A model generated the notes under the pieces. That model was not told the origin of the DNA. It saw nothing but the letters and a program-made list of their open reading frames with translations, and did not search any database. This document shows positions 1-8,245 of a stretch of DNA of 64,000 bases, one piece after another; the stretch's first letter is position 1, and every line of letters starts with the position of its first letter. The DNA is from JBCCGI01 sp039029355. Its GTDB lineage: Bacteria > Planctomycetota > UBA1135 > GCA-002686595. The stretch is from contig JBCCGI010000005.1 of the NCBI GenBank assembly GCA_039029355.1, positions 124,001-188,000 on the forward strand, in the 5' to 3' direction. The position numbers were made by a program, and so were the translations under genes.

Positions 1-1
1 C

Positions 2-412
2 GGCGCCGCCGAGCCCACCGCCCCCTGGCTGCGGCTGGTGCACTACGACGCGCTCTTCTCGGATCCGCGCACGACCGCGCAACGGACGCGCACGGACTTC
101 ACCGAAACCGGCTACCGGCTGAGCCCCGAGTCCGTCGCCTACGACCTGGACTACCGCATCGAGCCGGTGACCGCCGACCCCCTCGAGCACGCCGAGATGG
201 TCGAGTTCGTGCTGAACACCCTGGGCCCGCGCGGCACGCTGCCGGTGCTCGGCACCGAGCTGCCCGTCGAGCGTCTCGGGAGCCACAAGTCCGACGCCAA
301 AGGCGACTCCGCGCTCCTCCGCTACCGCGTCCGCGCCCGACAGGACCGCGGCCTCCCCGTGCCCGTCACGCCGGTCGGAGAGGTCGCCCTGGAGACCGAG
401 CAGACCACCTAG
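2..412 (+). CDS. DUF4255/Pvc16-like cap protein (5' partial)
   Basis: The reading frame is open from the left edge, so the start lies outside the window; the GTG at 38 is internal, since the frame upstream reads WLRL. The visible part has the alternating strand/helix pattern LDYRIEPVTADPLEHAE followed by LGPRGTLPVLG, which resembles the C-terminal half of DUF4255 (Pvc16_N-like) proteins. In contractile injection systems these are thought to cap or terminate the sheath-tube. It stands directly before the sheath operon, 8 bases ahead of the next gene, as such genes often do in this system class. The family call is by eye and moderate. Confidence 0.55.
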   Translation, partial: GAAEPTAPWLRLVHYDALFSDPRTTAQRTRTDFTETGYRLSPESVAYDLDYRIEPVTADPLEHAEMVEFVLNTLGPRGTLPVLGTELPVERLGSHKSDAKGDSALLRYRVRARQDRGLPVPVTPVGEVALETEQTT

Positions 413-420
413 GTGCCCCC

Positions 421-756
421 ATGCCCGATGCCCCCAAGTACGCCTTCCGCAACGTCACGCGCCGCCCCATCGAGCTGTGTCTGGAGGAGCGGGTCGTTCT
501 GCTGCCTCCGGGCGAGGCGGTGCTCCGCCCCGCCGACGATCGGCTCTGTCAGGCGTTGGCGGCGCGCGGCGTTCTGACCCGGCACGAAGCGCCCAGCGCC
601 GCAGCCGAGCCGCGCCAGAAACCGGCTTCGAAGCGCGCGCGTCGCAAGAGCAGCAAGAGCAGCAAGAGCTCCAAGACCGCCAAGGCGGCGAAGGCCTCCA
701 AGGCCACCAAGAGCTCAAGCCGATCCCGCAAATCCACCCGATCCAAACGAGCCTAA
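421..756 (+). CDS. Small protein with beta-type N-terminus and Lys/Ser-rich tail
   Basis: 111 residues. Residues 1-55 look like a compact beta domain (FRNVTRRPIELCLEE, then LLPPGEAVLRP), a type often seen in small genes next to phage and injection-system sheath genes. Residues from about 68 to the end are almost entirely K, S, A, R and T, with KSS/KAA/KAT repeats like a histone H1 tail. The tail should be disordered and very positively charged. Position between the cap-like and sheath genes implies a structural or assembly role, but no function can be named. The K-rich tail is unlike anything else in the operon. Confidence 0.6.
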   Translation: MPDAPKYAFRNVTRRPIELCLEERVVLLPPGEAVLRPADDRLCQALAARGVLTRHEAPSAAAEPRQKPASKRARRKSSKSSKSSKTAKAAKASKATKSSSRSRKSTRSKRA

Positions 757-796
757 AGAGCAAAGGCTGTTCCACCGCAAGGGACGGAGCGTCCGC

Positions 797-2899
797 ATGA
801 GCTACAACATCGGTCTGAACGTTGTCGAGGTAGATGGATCCGGAGCGCCGGCCATCGCGGGCGCCCCGACGTCCGTCGCCGCCTTCAACATCTTGACCCG
901 CCGGGGGCTGCCCCACACCCCGGCACGCGTCAGCAGCTATCCCGAGTTCGTCGAGCGCTTCGGGAGCTACTTCGACGCGGGCCTCGGCGCCTACCTGGTG
1001 AAGGGGTTCTTCGACAACGGCGGTGGCGTGGCGTACGTCAACCGCGTGACCGCCTCCGACGCCACGGTGGCCTCGCTCACGCTGAACGACAGCGGGCCGG
1101 CGGCCACGCTGCGCGGCGAGGCCGGCTACCGCGGCAGCGAAGACCCCGGCTCCTGGGGGCTCGACCTCTACCTGCGCACGACCCGCAGCTCGGTCGTCTC
1201 CGGCCACCGCCTGGCCGAGTCGGCGCCGGCGACGGTGACCGCACAGGTCGCGCTTCCGGCCGGCACCAACATGCAGGCGGCGGGCTTTCCGAGCCTGGTC
1301 GTCACGATCGACGGCGCCGCCACCCCGACGACGGTGACGTTCCAGGCCTCCCAGTTCCTCGACCCGACCAACGCGACCCGCGACGAGCTTCGCAACGCGA
1401 TCAACGGGGGCACGAGCGACCTGGTCGCCACGATCTCGGGCGCCGATGAGCTCGAGCTGACCTCGACCGGCAACATCGCCATGCTGTCGGGCGGCTTCAC
1501 GTCGCTGTCGGTCGCCGTGAACGCGACCTTGGGGTTCACGGCGATCCTCGCCGGCGACGCGACGCCGGTGGCGCTGAACGCCTCGGGCACGACGCTGCAC
1601 TCGGTGGATCAACTCAAGGTCGGCGACGCGATCGAGTTCGACGACGGGACCACCGCGGAGACCGTCAAGCTGCTCAGCGTCAACGAGCTGACGCGCGAGG
1701 TCTCCTGGGCGCCCGCCCTGGCCGCTCCCGGCGCCTACGACCCGCTGCTGACGCGCATGCGCACGCTGGAGTTCGACCTGCAGGTCTTCCACGGCGGGGT
1801 CGACGAGGAGGAGCACCTGGTCGAGACCTGGAGCGGCCTCTCGATGGAGTCCGACGTGGCCAACTACGCGCCGGCCCTGATCAACGACGCCCTGGCCGGC
1901 TCGCGCTGGATTCGGCTCGTCGACGAGAACAGCGCCACCGCCATCGGCGACGACCGACCGGTCGATCTACCCGACCCGCAGCGCTTCGACACCGGCGGCG
2001 CCGACGGCGTGGCCACCGCCGCCGACTTCACCGGGGACGCTGCGGCGCACACCGGCTTCCACGCCTTCGATCCGTTCGACGTGCAGCTGGTCACCTGCGA
2101 GCGGACCGACCCGTCGATCGCGCTGGCCGGCATCGCGTACTGCGAGGGCCGCGGCGACTGCATGTACGTGGGAGCGGTGCCCCAGGGCTCGCTGGCCGCC
2201 GGAACGGCGGCGGCCTACGGGCAAAGCCTGCAGGGCGCCAAGGTCTACGGCGCGCTCTACGGCCCGTGGCTGCTGATCTCGGATCCCGCCGGCGTGGGCG
2301 ACAACCCCATGATCGAGGTCCCCCCGGTGGGTCACGTGCTGGGCGTCTACGCGCGCATCGACCGCGCCCGCGGCGTCTGGAAGGCGCCCGCCGGCGACGA
2401 GGCTCGCCTGCGCAACGTGCTCGACGTCACCTACAGGCTGACGGACGCGGGACACACCGACCTGGTCAAGAACGCGGGCATCAACGGCATCCGCGCCGTG
2501 CCCAAGTCCGGCGTCATCATCGACGCCTCACGCACCCTGAGCACCGACAGCCGCTGGCTGTACGTGAACGTGCGCCTGCTGTTCAACTACGTCAAGAGCA
2601 GCCTGCGCGAGGGCCTGCGCTGGGTGCGCCAGGAGCCCAACCGCGACTCGCTCTGGAACCTGGTGAAGTACGGCAGCGTTACGCCCTTCTTGACCGGGCT
2701 ATGGCGTCAGGGCGCCTTCGGAACCGGCAGTCCCTCCGAGGTGTTCACCGTCGTGTGCGACGCGGGCAACAACCCGCCGGACCAGGTGCAACTCGGCTTC
2801 CTCAACGTCGAGGTCTACATGTATCCGGGTCGTCCGGCGGAGACCATCGTCATCAAAGTGGGCCAGCAGGAAGGCGGCGCCACCGCCTCCGAGGCCTAA
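797..2899 (+). CDS. Contractile tail sheath protein
   Basis: 700 residues. It forms the contractile outer sheath that drives the inner tube into a target. The N-terminus (APTSVAAFNILTRRG, then a block ending in FFDNGGGVAYVNRV near residue 80) and the C-terminal third (VLDVTYRLTDAG, DSRWLYVNVRLLFNYVK, LGFLNVEVYMYPGRPAETI) match the conserved sheath fold of phage and Afp/PVC-like systems. It is longer than a minimal sheath because residues about 164-248 carry an inserted beta-rich module also seen twice in the gpI-like protein at 15781. RBS GGGACGGAG precedes the ATG. Only one sheath gene is visible, unlike Afp/PVC which have several. Confidence 0.92.
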   Translation: MSYNIGLNVVEVDGSGAPAIAGAPTSVAAFNILTRRGLPHTPARVSSYPEFVERFGSYFDAGLGAYLVKGFFDNGGGVAYVNRVTASDATVASLTLNDSGPAATLRGEAGYRGSEDPGSWGLDLYLRTTRSSVVSGHRLAESAPATVTAQVALPAGTNMQAAGFPSLVVTIDGAATPTTVTFQASQFLDPTNATRDELRNAINGGTSDLVATISGADELELTSTGNIAMLSGGFTSLSVAVNATLGFTAILAGDATPVALNASGTTLHSVDQLKVGDAIEFDDGTTAETVKLLSVNELTREVSWAPALAAPGAYDPLLTRMRTLEFDLQVFHGGVDEEEHLVETWSGLSMESDVANYAPALINDALAGSRWIRLVDENSATAIGDDRPVDLPDPQRFDTGGADGVATAADFTGDAAAHTGFHAFDPFDVQLVTCERTDPSIALAGIAYCEGRGDCMYVGAVPQGSLAAGTAAAYGQSLQGAKVYGALYGPWLLISDPAGVGDNPMIEVPPVGHVLGVYARIDRARGVWKAPAGDEARLRNVLDVTYRLTDAGHTDLVKNAGINGIRAVPKSGVIIDASRTLSTDSRWLYVNVRLLFNYVKSSLREGLRWVRQEPNRDSLWNLVKYGSVTPFLTGLWRQGAFGTGSPSEVFTVVCDAGNNPPDQVQLGFLNVEVYMYPGRPAETIVIKVGQQEGGATASEA

Positions 2900-2926
2900 C
2901 CCCTTCAAGCGAAAGCGAGGCAACAG

Positions 2927-3400
2927 ATGCCGCAGGTAGGAGACTTCTGGGAGGGCTACAAGTCCACCGAGTTTGTGCTGGTCGTCGACGGCGTCGAGAG
3001 CCCCGGGTGCATCCGCATCGCCGGGATCAGCGAGGGTGAATACGACACCCAAGAGCAGCCCGACGGCGGAAGCACGCACATCCATAAGATCTCGTCCACC
3101 AAGGTCAAATTCGACCCGCTGACCATCGAGCGGCGCGTCGATGGCAGCCCGCAGGACCAGCTCTTTCTCGACTGGTGGCGCGAGACGTTCCACCTCTCCG
3201 AGAACGTCAGCCAGGGTTCGGCCATTCGCCGCAACGGCCAGATCATCAAGCGCCACAACGGCGAGGACGTGCTGACCTTCCTCTTCTTCGGAGCTTGGGT
3301 GAAGTCGTCCAAGTTCAGCGACCTGGAGGCCGGCTCGGAGAACTTCTTTACCCAGACCATTGTGCTCGAGCACGAAGGCCTCGAGCGCGTCGCACCGTAG
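2927..3400 (+). CDS. Inner tail tube protein (gp19-like)
   Basis: 157 residues, the usual size for T4 gp19/Hcp-like tube proteins. Hexamers stack to make the inner tube within the sheath. Recognisable family features are the N-terminal FVLVVDGVESPGCIRIAGIS, the pattern SSTKVKFDPLTIERRVDG, then WWRETF and a C-terminal strand ending IVLEHEGLERV. It lies 27 bases after the sheath gene with its own Shine-Dalgarno (GCGAGG). Order sheath then tube is standard for these clusters. Confidence 0.92.
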   Translation: MPQVGDFWEGYKSTEFVLVVDGVESPGCIRIAGISEGEYDTQEQPDGGSTHIHKISSTKVKFDPLTIERRVDGSPQDQLFLDWWRETFHLSENVSQGSAIRRNGQIIKRHNGEDVLTFLFFGAWVKSSKFSDLEAGSENFFTQTIVLEHEGLERVAP

Positions 3401-3410
3401 GAGACCAGCG

Positions 3411-4196
3411 ATGACCATAACCATGCCGACCACCAAGGCCCGGGAGATGGAGTTCACGCTCCCGATCGGCTATTCGACCGGAGACGGTCTGCTGCGGCGC
3501 ACCGGCGCGCTGCGCAAGATGACCGGCCGCGACGAGGCCATCCTGGCCGACAAGTCCAACCAGCGAAACGGGGGCAAGCTCGTCACCGAGTTGATCCACA
3601 GCTGCGTGACCAGCTTCGAGGGCGAGGACAAGCTCACCAAGCAGGACGTGGCGCAGTGGTACTCCGCGGACCGCAACTACGTGCTGCTGCGGTTGCGCTC
3701 GTTCACCTTCGGGCCCGAGCTGGAGGCACGCTACACCTGCCCCAGCTGCGGCGAGCCCATGGACGTGATCGAGAACCTGGACGAGCTGCCGGTGCGCAGC
3801 CTGGGAGCCGACGAGCCGCTCGAGGACATCCGCGTCGAGCTCGAAGACGGCTACTGGGACGCGCAGAACAACTGCCATACGGCCGTCACCCTGACGCTGC
3901 CGCGCGGCGTGGACGAGTCGGCCGTCGCCGGCCTGATCCGCAAGAACCCCTCGCTCGGCAAGAACGCACTCCTGTCGCGCTGCATCAAGTCCTTCGGCGA
4001 CATCCCGGTGCACCGCATGGAGGCGCTGGGGCCGAAGCTCCTCGCCGACCTGACCCTGGCCGACCGGCGGTTGATCGACAAGGCGCTGAACCGGGCCGCA
4101 CCCGGTGTGGATCTCTTGCGTGACATGGAGTGCTTCGCCTGTGGAGAGGAGATCCGGGCCAACCTGGATATGACCCATTTTTTGTCACTGGACTGA
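3411..4196 (+). CDS. T4-type baseplate/tail-assembly protein with Cys4 site
   Basis: 261 residues from the ATG at 3411 (TAGGAGACC just upstream; the frame is open further 5' but overlaps the tube gene). The N-terminal part, KMTGRDEAILADKSNQRNGGKLVTEL, resembles the T4 baseplate/tail-assembly-chaperone-like family found after the tube gene in many injection systems. CPSCGEP at residues 110-113 and CFACGEE at 241-244 give two CxxC pairs, likely one zinc site joining the middle and the C-terminus. It probably acts in tape-measure or baseplate assembly. The neighbouring DUF6760-like gene overlaps its end. Confidence 0.7.
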   Translation: MTITMPTTKAREMEFTLPIGYSTGDGLLRRTGALRKMTGRDEAILADKSNQRNGGKLVTELIHSCVTSFEGEDKLTKQDVAQWYSADRNYVLLRLRSFTFGPELEARYTCPSCGEPMDVIENLDELPVRSLGADEPLEDIRVELEDGYWDAQNNCHTAVTLTLPRGVDESAVAGLIRKNPSLGKNALLSRCIKSFGDIPVHRMEALGPKLLADLTLADRRLIDKALNRAAPGVDLLRDMECFACGEEIRANLDMTHFLSLD

Positions 4197-4363
4197 GCGC
4201 CGAGGCGCTCAGGCAAGAGGTGTTCTTCTTGTCGTACCACCTGCACTGGTCCTGGACCGAGATCATGGGGCTTGAGAGCTCCGAGCGACGGGAGTTCGTC
4301 AAGCTCCTGGCGAAGCAGATCGAGCGCGAGAACGCTCAGGTCCAGGCAGCGAGACAGAAGTAG
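4193..4363 (+). CDS. DUF6760-like small tail protein
   Basis: About 56 residues. The core YHLHWSWTEIMGLESSERR followed by EFVKLLAKQIERENAQ closely fits the short DUF6760-type proteins that follow the T4-baseplate-like gene in injection-system clusters. It may be the second half of a tail-assembly chaperone pair. The start is not canonical: a CTG at 4193 overlaps the upstream TGA (CTGA), a GTG lies at 4220 inside the conserved part, and an in-frame GTG at 4130 would overlap the upstream gene by 67 bases. The chosen start assumes translational coupling. Function is inferred from position. Confidence 0.65.
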   Translation: MSAEALRQEVFFLSYHLHWSWTEIMGLESSERREFVKLLAKQIERENAQVQAARQK

Positions 4364-4368
4364 AAGAC

Positions 4369-6162
4369 GTGCCCATCGCGCTGCTACCGGAGCTGACGGA
4401 GAGCCTCGACCGAGCCGGTCGTGCGCTCGCGCCGTGGAGCCGACTGGTGCACCTGGAGGAGCAGATCCTGCGCCGCGCGCGGGGTGCCTTCCTGGTGCAC
4501 TGGTTCGGCACTTCGGTGCCGGTCCGCGGCCTCGGTCTGCACATCGTGATCGGCAACGTGGCGGCGCTGAAGAGGCGCTACCTGCAGGCCAAGCGCAGCA
4601 TGCCGGGCGCCGCGCCCGAGCTCAATCTGATCGGGCCGCTCTCGGCCATCGGCGGCGTGATGCTGGGCATGGCCATGTCGCCCACGGGCGCCATCTTGAT
4701 CGCGATGCAGACGTTGCGCATCGCCAACTACCTGGCCGACGAGGGCATGGTCGGCTCCGACACCGCGGGCATCCTGGCGATGCTGTATCGGGTGATCGGC
4801 ATCTGGGTGCTGCCTGCACTCGGGCCGGCGCTCGGGGTGCTGGCCGTGCCGCTGCTCTTGGTAGGCGCGCTCGGAGCCGCGCTCGGCGGCAGCCGCACCG
4901 CCCGCGGGGTGTACGAAGCGCTGGGCGAGGTCGCCGGGCTCATCGACGTCGTCGTGCGCTTCTGGGACATGCTGAGCGGGCCTCGCAGCGAGATCCGCAA
5001 CCCGCTGCTGCGGCGCGTGCTCACGCTGCTGGACCGCTTCGCCGGACTCTTCGTGCAGGTCCTGGGTTTCGGAGCCCTGCTCGTGACCCGCATCGCCCCG
5101 CTCGTGCCGCACCTGATGGCGCAGTTCCGTGCGCTCGCGGGTCTGCTCGGCGCCGTCATGGACGCGCTGATGGGCATCTTCGACAGCATCGGCACGCAGC
5201 TTGGCGAGGCCTTCACCGGCAGGCCGAACCTGCTGACGATCCTGGAGCGCGTGCTCGACAGCATCCTGGCGCTGCCGACGACCATGATGGAGCGCATCAA
5301 CGAGCTCGTCGACGACGTCACGCTGACCCTCGCCGCGGCGTTCGACACGATCTCGGCGCGCATCGGCACGTTCGCCGACGGGCTGACCAAGCGTCTCAAG
5401 GGCGCCTTCGGGCAGACCGCGGTCGGGCTCCTGCTCGCGCAGATCGACCGCCTGCTCAAGATCATGCCCGCGGTGAGCGAGGCCTTCGCCCAGGCGCCCG
5501 ACGTACCCGAGGAGGAGAAGGACGACGGCCCGATCGACTTCGGGCTGATCGCCGGCGCCCTCACCGGCGGCTTCACCGGATCCCTCGCCGACCTGCTCAA
5601 CTCGCTGGGCACGATCCCGCTGCCCGGCGCCCCCGAGCTCGCCTTGCCGGACTTCCCCGCGACGCCGACGCTGCCGGACCTGAAGCAGCTTCAGGACGCC
5701 GTCGGGCGGCCTGCGGGTCTGGACATGGCCGCGCTGACCGCCGAGGCGAACGCCTTGGTGGCCACCTCGGGCGTGCCCGCCGACCTCCTGCGCCGCCCCC
5801 CCAGCGCGTTCCGAGCCGAGCGCCGGGAGCTGATGAACACCCTCGGACGCCCGCGGCTCGACCTCGGAGACGAGCGCCTGCGCGACCTGATCTACCTGGC
5901 GGTCGGTCGCGTCCTGCCACCGAGCCTCCGCACCTCCGCCCGCGCGGGCTTCGACGCGCTCGACGAGGAGCTCTACGGCATCGAGCGCGAACCGCTGGCC
6001 GAGACGCAGCTCGACCTGGCCGACAGCGGCCGCCTGCGGCCGGTCGTCTCGCAGCTCACCATCCGCTCCATCGGCGGCTTCGCCCCGGACGTCCGCGCCT
6101 TCCGCGACGTCCTGGTCGAGGCCATACGCGGGCGCACGTACGTCGCGCCCCAGGCGGGGTGA
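4369..6162 (+). CDS. Tape-measure-like protein 1
   Basis: 597 residues, GTG start. It is mostly long amphipathic helix with hydrophobic Gly/Ala/Leu blocks (around residues 85-115, 140-175 and 225-285), which is typical of tail tape-measure proteins that fill the tube and help form a membrane channel. A Pro-rich linker (PLPGAPELALPDFPATPTLP) sits near residue 415-435. The end is a strand (SQLTIRSIGGF) followed by a helix, a pattern shared with the next two genes. It sits where a tape-measure gene is expected, after the chaperone-like genes and before the adaptors. No sequence-level family assignment is possible by eye. Confidence 0.6.
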   Translation: MPIALLPELTESLDRAGRALAPWSRLVHLEEQILRRARGAFLVHWFGTSVPVRGLGLHIVIGNVAALKRRYLQAKRSMPGAAPELNLIGPLSAIGGVMLGMAMSPTGAILIAMQTLRIANYLADEGMVGSDTAGILAMLYRVIGIWVLPALGPALGVLAVPLLLVGALGAALGGSRTARGVYEALGEVAGLIDVVVRFWDMLSGPRSEIRNPLLRRVLTLLDRFAGLFVQVLGFGALLVTRIAPLVPHLMAQFRALAGLLGAVMDALMGIFDSIGTQLGEAFTGRPNLLTILERVLDSILALPTTMMERINELVDDVTLTLAAAFDTISARIGTFADGLTKRLKGAFGQTAVGLLLAQIDRLLKIMPAVSEAFAQAPDVPEEEKDDGPIDFGLIAGALTGGFTGSLADLLNSLGTIPLPGAPELALPDFPATPTLPDLKQLQDAVGRPAGLDMAALTAEANALVATSGVPADLLRRPPSAFRAERRELMNTLGRPRLDLGDERLRDLIYLAVGRVLPPSLRTSARAGFDALDEELYGIEREPLAETQLDLADSGRLRPVVSQLTIRSIGGFAPDVRAFRDVLVEAIRGRTYVAPQAG

Positions 6163-6166
6163 CGCC

Positions 6167-8230
6167 ATGCCCATCGTGCTCCTCTGGAACGACGCGGTGT
6201 CGGGGTCGCTGGCCAAGTTCGGCCGCTGGTTCGACTCGTTCGAGCACTCCAGCCTGCTGCTGGAGCTGTGGCTCAACGCACGCGTGCGGGGCGCCGAGAG
6301 GCTGGAGAGCCTGACGAGTCGCTTTCCCGTCTTCCGCTTCTACAACGAAGCCGTGACGGCCAGCGTATCGCGCTTCCAGCAAGGAGCGCTGCTCGCGGGC
6401 CCCACGACCGGCATCGGCGAGCATGCGACGCGCGCGCTGTCCCAGTGGAACGTCGGCCGGCGGGTCGCGAACGTGCGCCGCGAAGGGCGCTTGCTGCCCG
6501 AGCTGCTGCGCGTCCTCGAGGAGATCGTGGCCGGTGTGTTGAGCTCCGTCGAGCGCTTCCAAGAGCCCACGCCTTCGATGTTCGACCCGACCCAACGACG
6601 GGCCGGCGACCTGCCGGGCCTGGGAGCGCTCGCGTTCCGCGCGATCGGCTCGAGTCGCGACCAGATCCTGCGGGCCGCCACCGGCGTGCGCGACGCGCTG
6701 AGGCCCCAGGCGGGCTCCGGAGCGGTCGCTGGCACCGCCACGACTGGCGCGGACACCTCGGCGAGCGCGGCGGCGAGCGGCGCCTTGCCGCTCTCCTTCC
6801 AGCTCGACGGCCTGACGCGCTACCTCGTCGCCGGGCTGCTCGTGCTGCCCGCCCTCGGCCGCATGGTCGGCAAGCTGGGCTCCGACCTGCTGCTGCACGC
6901 GCGGCACGCCGTGCTGGACCTGTTCGAGCAGATCGAGACCCGCGCGTACGACCTGCGGGCCGGCGTGCTGCGGCTGTTCGCGGTGGACCTGGCGCTGTAC
7001 GCCCGCAAGGGCCTGGTCTTCCTGCTGGCGGCCAAGGACGTAGCGCTCGACTACCTGCGGTTCTACTCGCAGGTGTCGATCTCGTACCTCGGCGGCGTGG
7101 TCGAGGGCGTCAGTCTGTTCTCCGACCAGATGCAGCGCTTCTGGCGGGGCGTCGGAACGGTCGTCCACGCGGCCGTCACCTACGGCAACGCGATCCTGAA
7201 CATCGACGTGGGGCCGCAGATCCACAACGCGCTGGTGGCTGCGGAGGAGGGCATCGAGACCATCGATTCCCACATGTACGACATCCTGAGCTCGCCGCAG
7301 GAGTACGAGGCTCCCGACAGCTTCCCCGTGACCGTCGGCGAGCTGGTGATGCGTGAGGGCGCGGGCGTACGCGCCAACCGCGAGCTCGTGCGTGCCTCGG
7401 CCCTGGTACACGCGGCCTGGATGGGCGCCGACCCCTTCGCGGCCGCCATCAACCGCGGCCTGCTGCACGAGCTGTTCGACATGGACATCGCGATGTACAT
7501 CGCCGCCGTGCGCATGTTGGGCCAAACGCTGGCCCTACCGCGGGCCGGGTTGCGCGCCCAGCCGCGCCTGACGCTGGCGGCGGGCTCCGTCCCCGACCTC
7601 AACGCGCTCGTCATCGAGCCCCTGGCCACCGGGTTGGAGCGCAGCGTGGCGAACGGCGCGCGCGGGATGGCCGACGGCATCGGCGAGGTGTTCGCGGCAG
7701 CGGACCACACGCTGATGAGCGCCTCGAGCGCGTTCAGCGCGGCCGCCAGCGCCGCCTCGCGCATGGGTTCGGTGAGCCTCTTGAACCGGCTGATCTCCGA
7801 CGCCGATGCGCTCCTCGGGGGGCTCTTCGGCGCACCCGCCGAGGGCGAGGAGTCCCGCCCGACCGGGCTGGAGCCGGTCGCCGGCAGCTTCGCCCAGTGG
7901 CTGATCCAAGGCGGCTTCGACACCATCGGCGCGTCGCTGGCCGGCTACGTGGGCGTGATGCTCGAGGCCTGGAGCCAAGAGCTGGACGAGAACGCCGACC
8001 TGCCGGTCGAGATCACGGCCACCTCCCCGCGCCATCTGATCGAGCGGGCGCGCCTGGGCCGCGTGCACACCACCGAGCTGCGCATCCGCACGAACGGCGA
8101 GCCCCTGGGTCGTCCGCTGGCCGAGCGCATCGCCGACCGCTTTCAGACGGCGATTCAGGCGGCCTACGTCGACGGCCAGGAGCGCATGGCCCAAACGCTG
8201 GCGGCGACGCCCGCAGGGAGCGGCGGATGA
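6167..8230 (+). CDS. Tape-measure-like protein 2
   Basis: 687 residues, ATG 4 bases after the previous stop. Like its neighbours it is helix-rich with hydrophobic stretches (for example LTRYLVAGLLVLPALGRMVG and the 280-310 region) and ends in a strand plus helix (TTELRIRTNGEPLG, then AERIADRFQTAIQAAY). A FAQWLIQGGFD motif late in the protein recurs in protein 3 as YQDWLTGGGMN. It is probably a paralogue of the flanking genes and part of the same tape-measure assembly. It does not resemble a toxin or enzyme. Confidence 0.58.
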   Translation: MPIVLLWNDAVSGSLAKFGRWFDSFEHSSLLLELWLNARVRGAERLESLTSRFPVFRFYNEAVTASVSRFQQGALLAGPTTGIGEHATRALSQWNVGRRVANVRREGRLLPELLRVLEEIVAGVLSSVERFQEPTPSMFDPTQRRAGDLPGLGALAFRAIGSSRDQILRAATGVRDALRPQAGSGAVAGTATTGADTSASAAASGALPLSFQLDGLTRYLVAGLLVLPALGRMVGKLGSDLLLHARHAVLDLFEQIETRAYDLRAGVLRLFAVDLALYARKGLVFLLAAKDVALDYLRFYSQVSISYLGGVVEGVSLFSDQMQRFWRGVGTVVHAAVTYGNAILNIDVGPQIHNALVAAEEGIETIDSHMYDILSSPQEYEAPDSFPVTVGELVMREGAGVRANRELVRASALVHAAWMGADPFAAAINRGLLHELFDMDIAMYIAAVRMLGQTLALPRAGLRAQPRLTLAAGSVPDLNALVIEPLATGLERSVANGARGMADGIGEVFAAADHTLMSASSAFSAAASAASRMGSVSLLNRLISDADALLGGLFGAPAEGEESRPTGLEPVAGSFAQWLIQGGFDTIGASLAGYVGVMLEAWSQELDENADLPVEITATSPRHLIERARLGRVHTTELRIRTNGEPLGRPLAERIADRFQTAIQAAYVDGQERMAQTLAATPAGSGG

Positions 8231-8245
8231 GCTGCGGAGGACAGC

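Noticed and set aside
455..1816. Long open frames antisense to the injection genes (also 7535-10096 and 15487-18048)
   Set aside because: They are rich in Arg, Ala, Gly and His, lack domains, and mirror the codon bias of the genes on the other strand.
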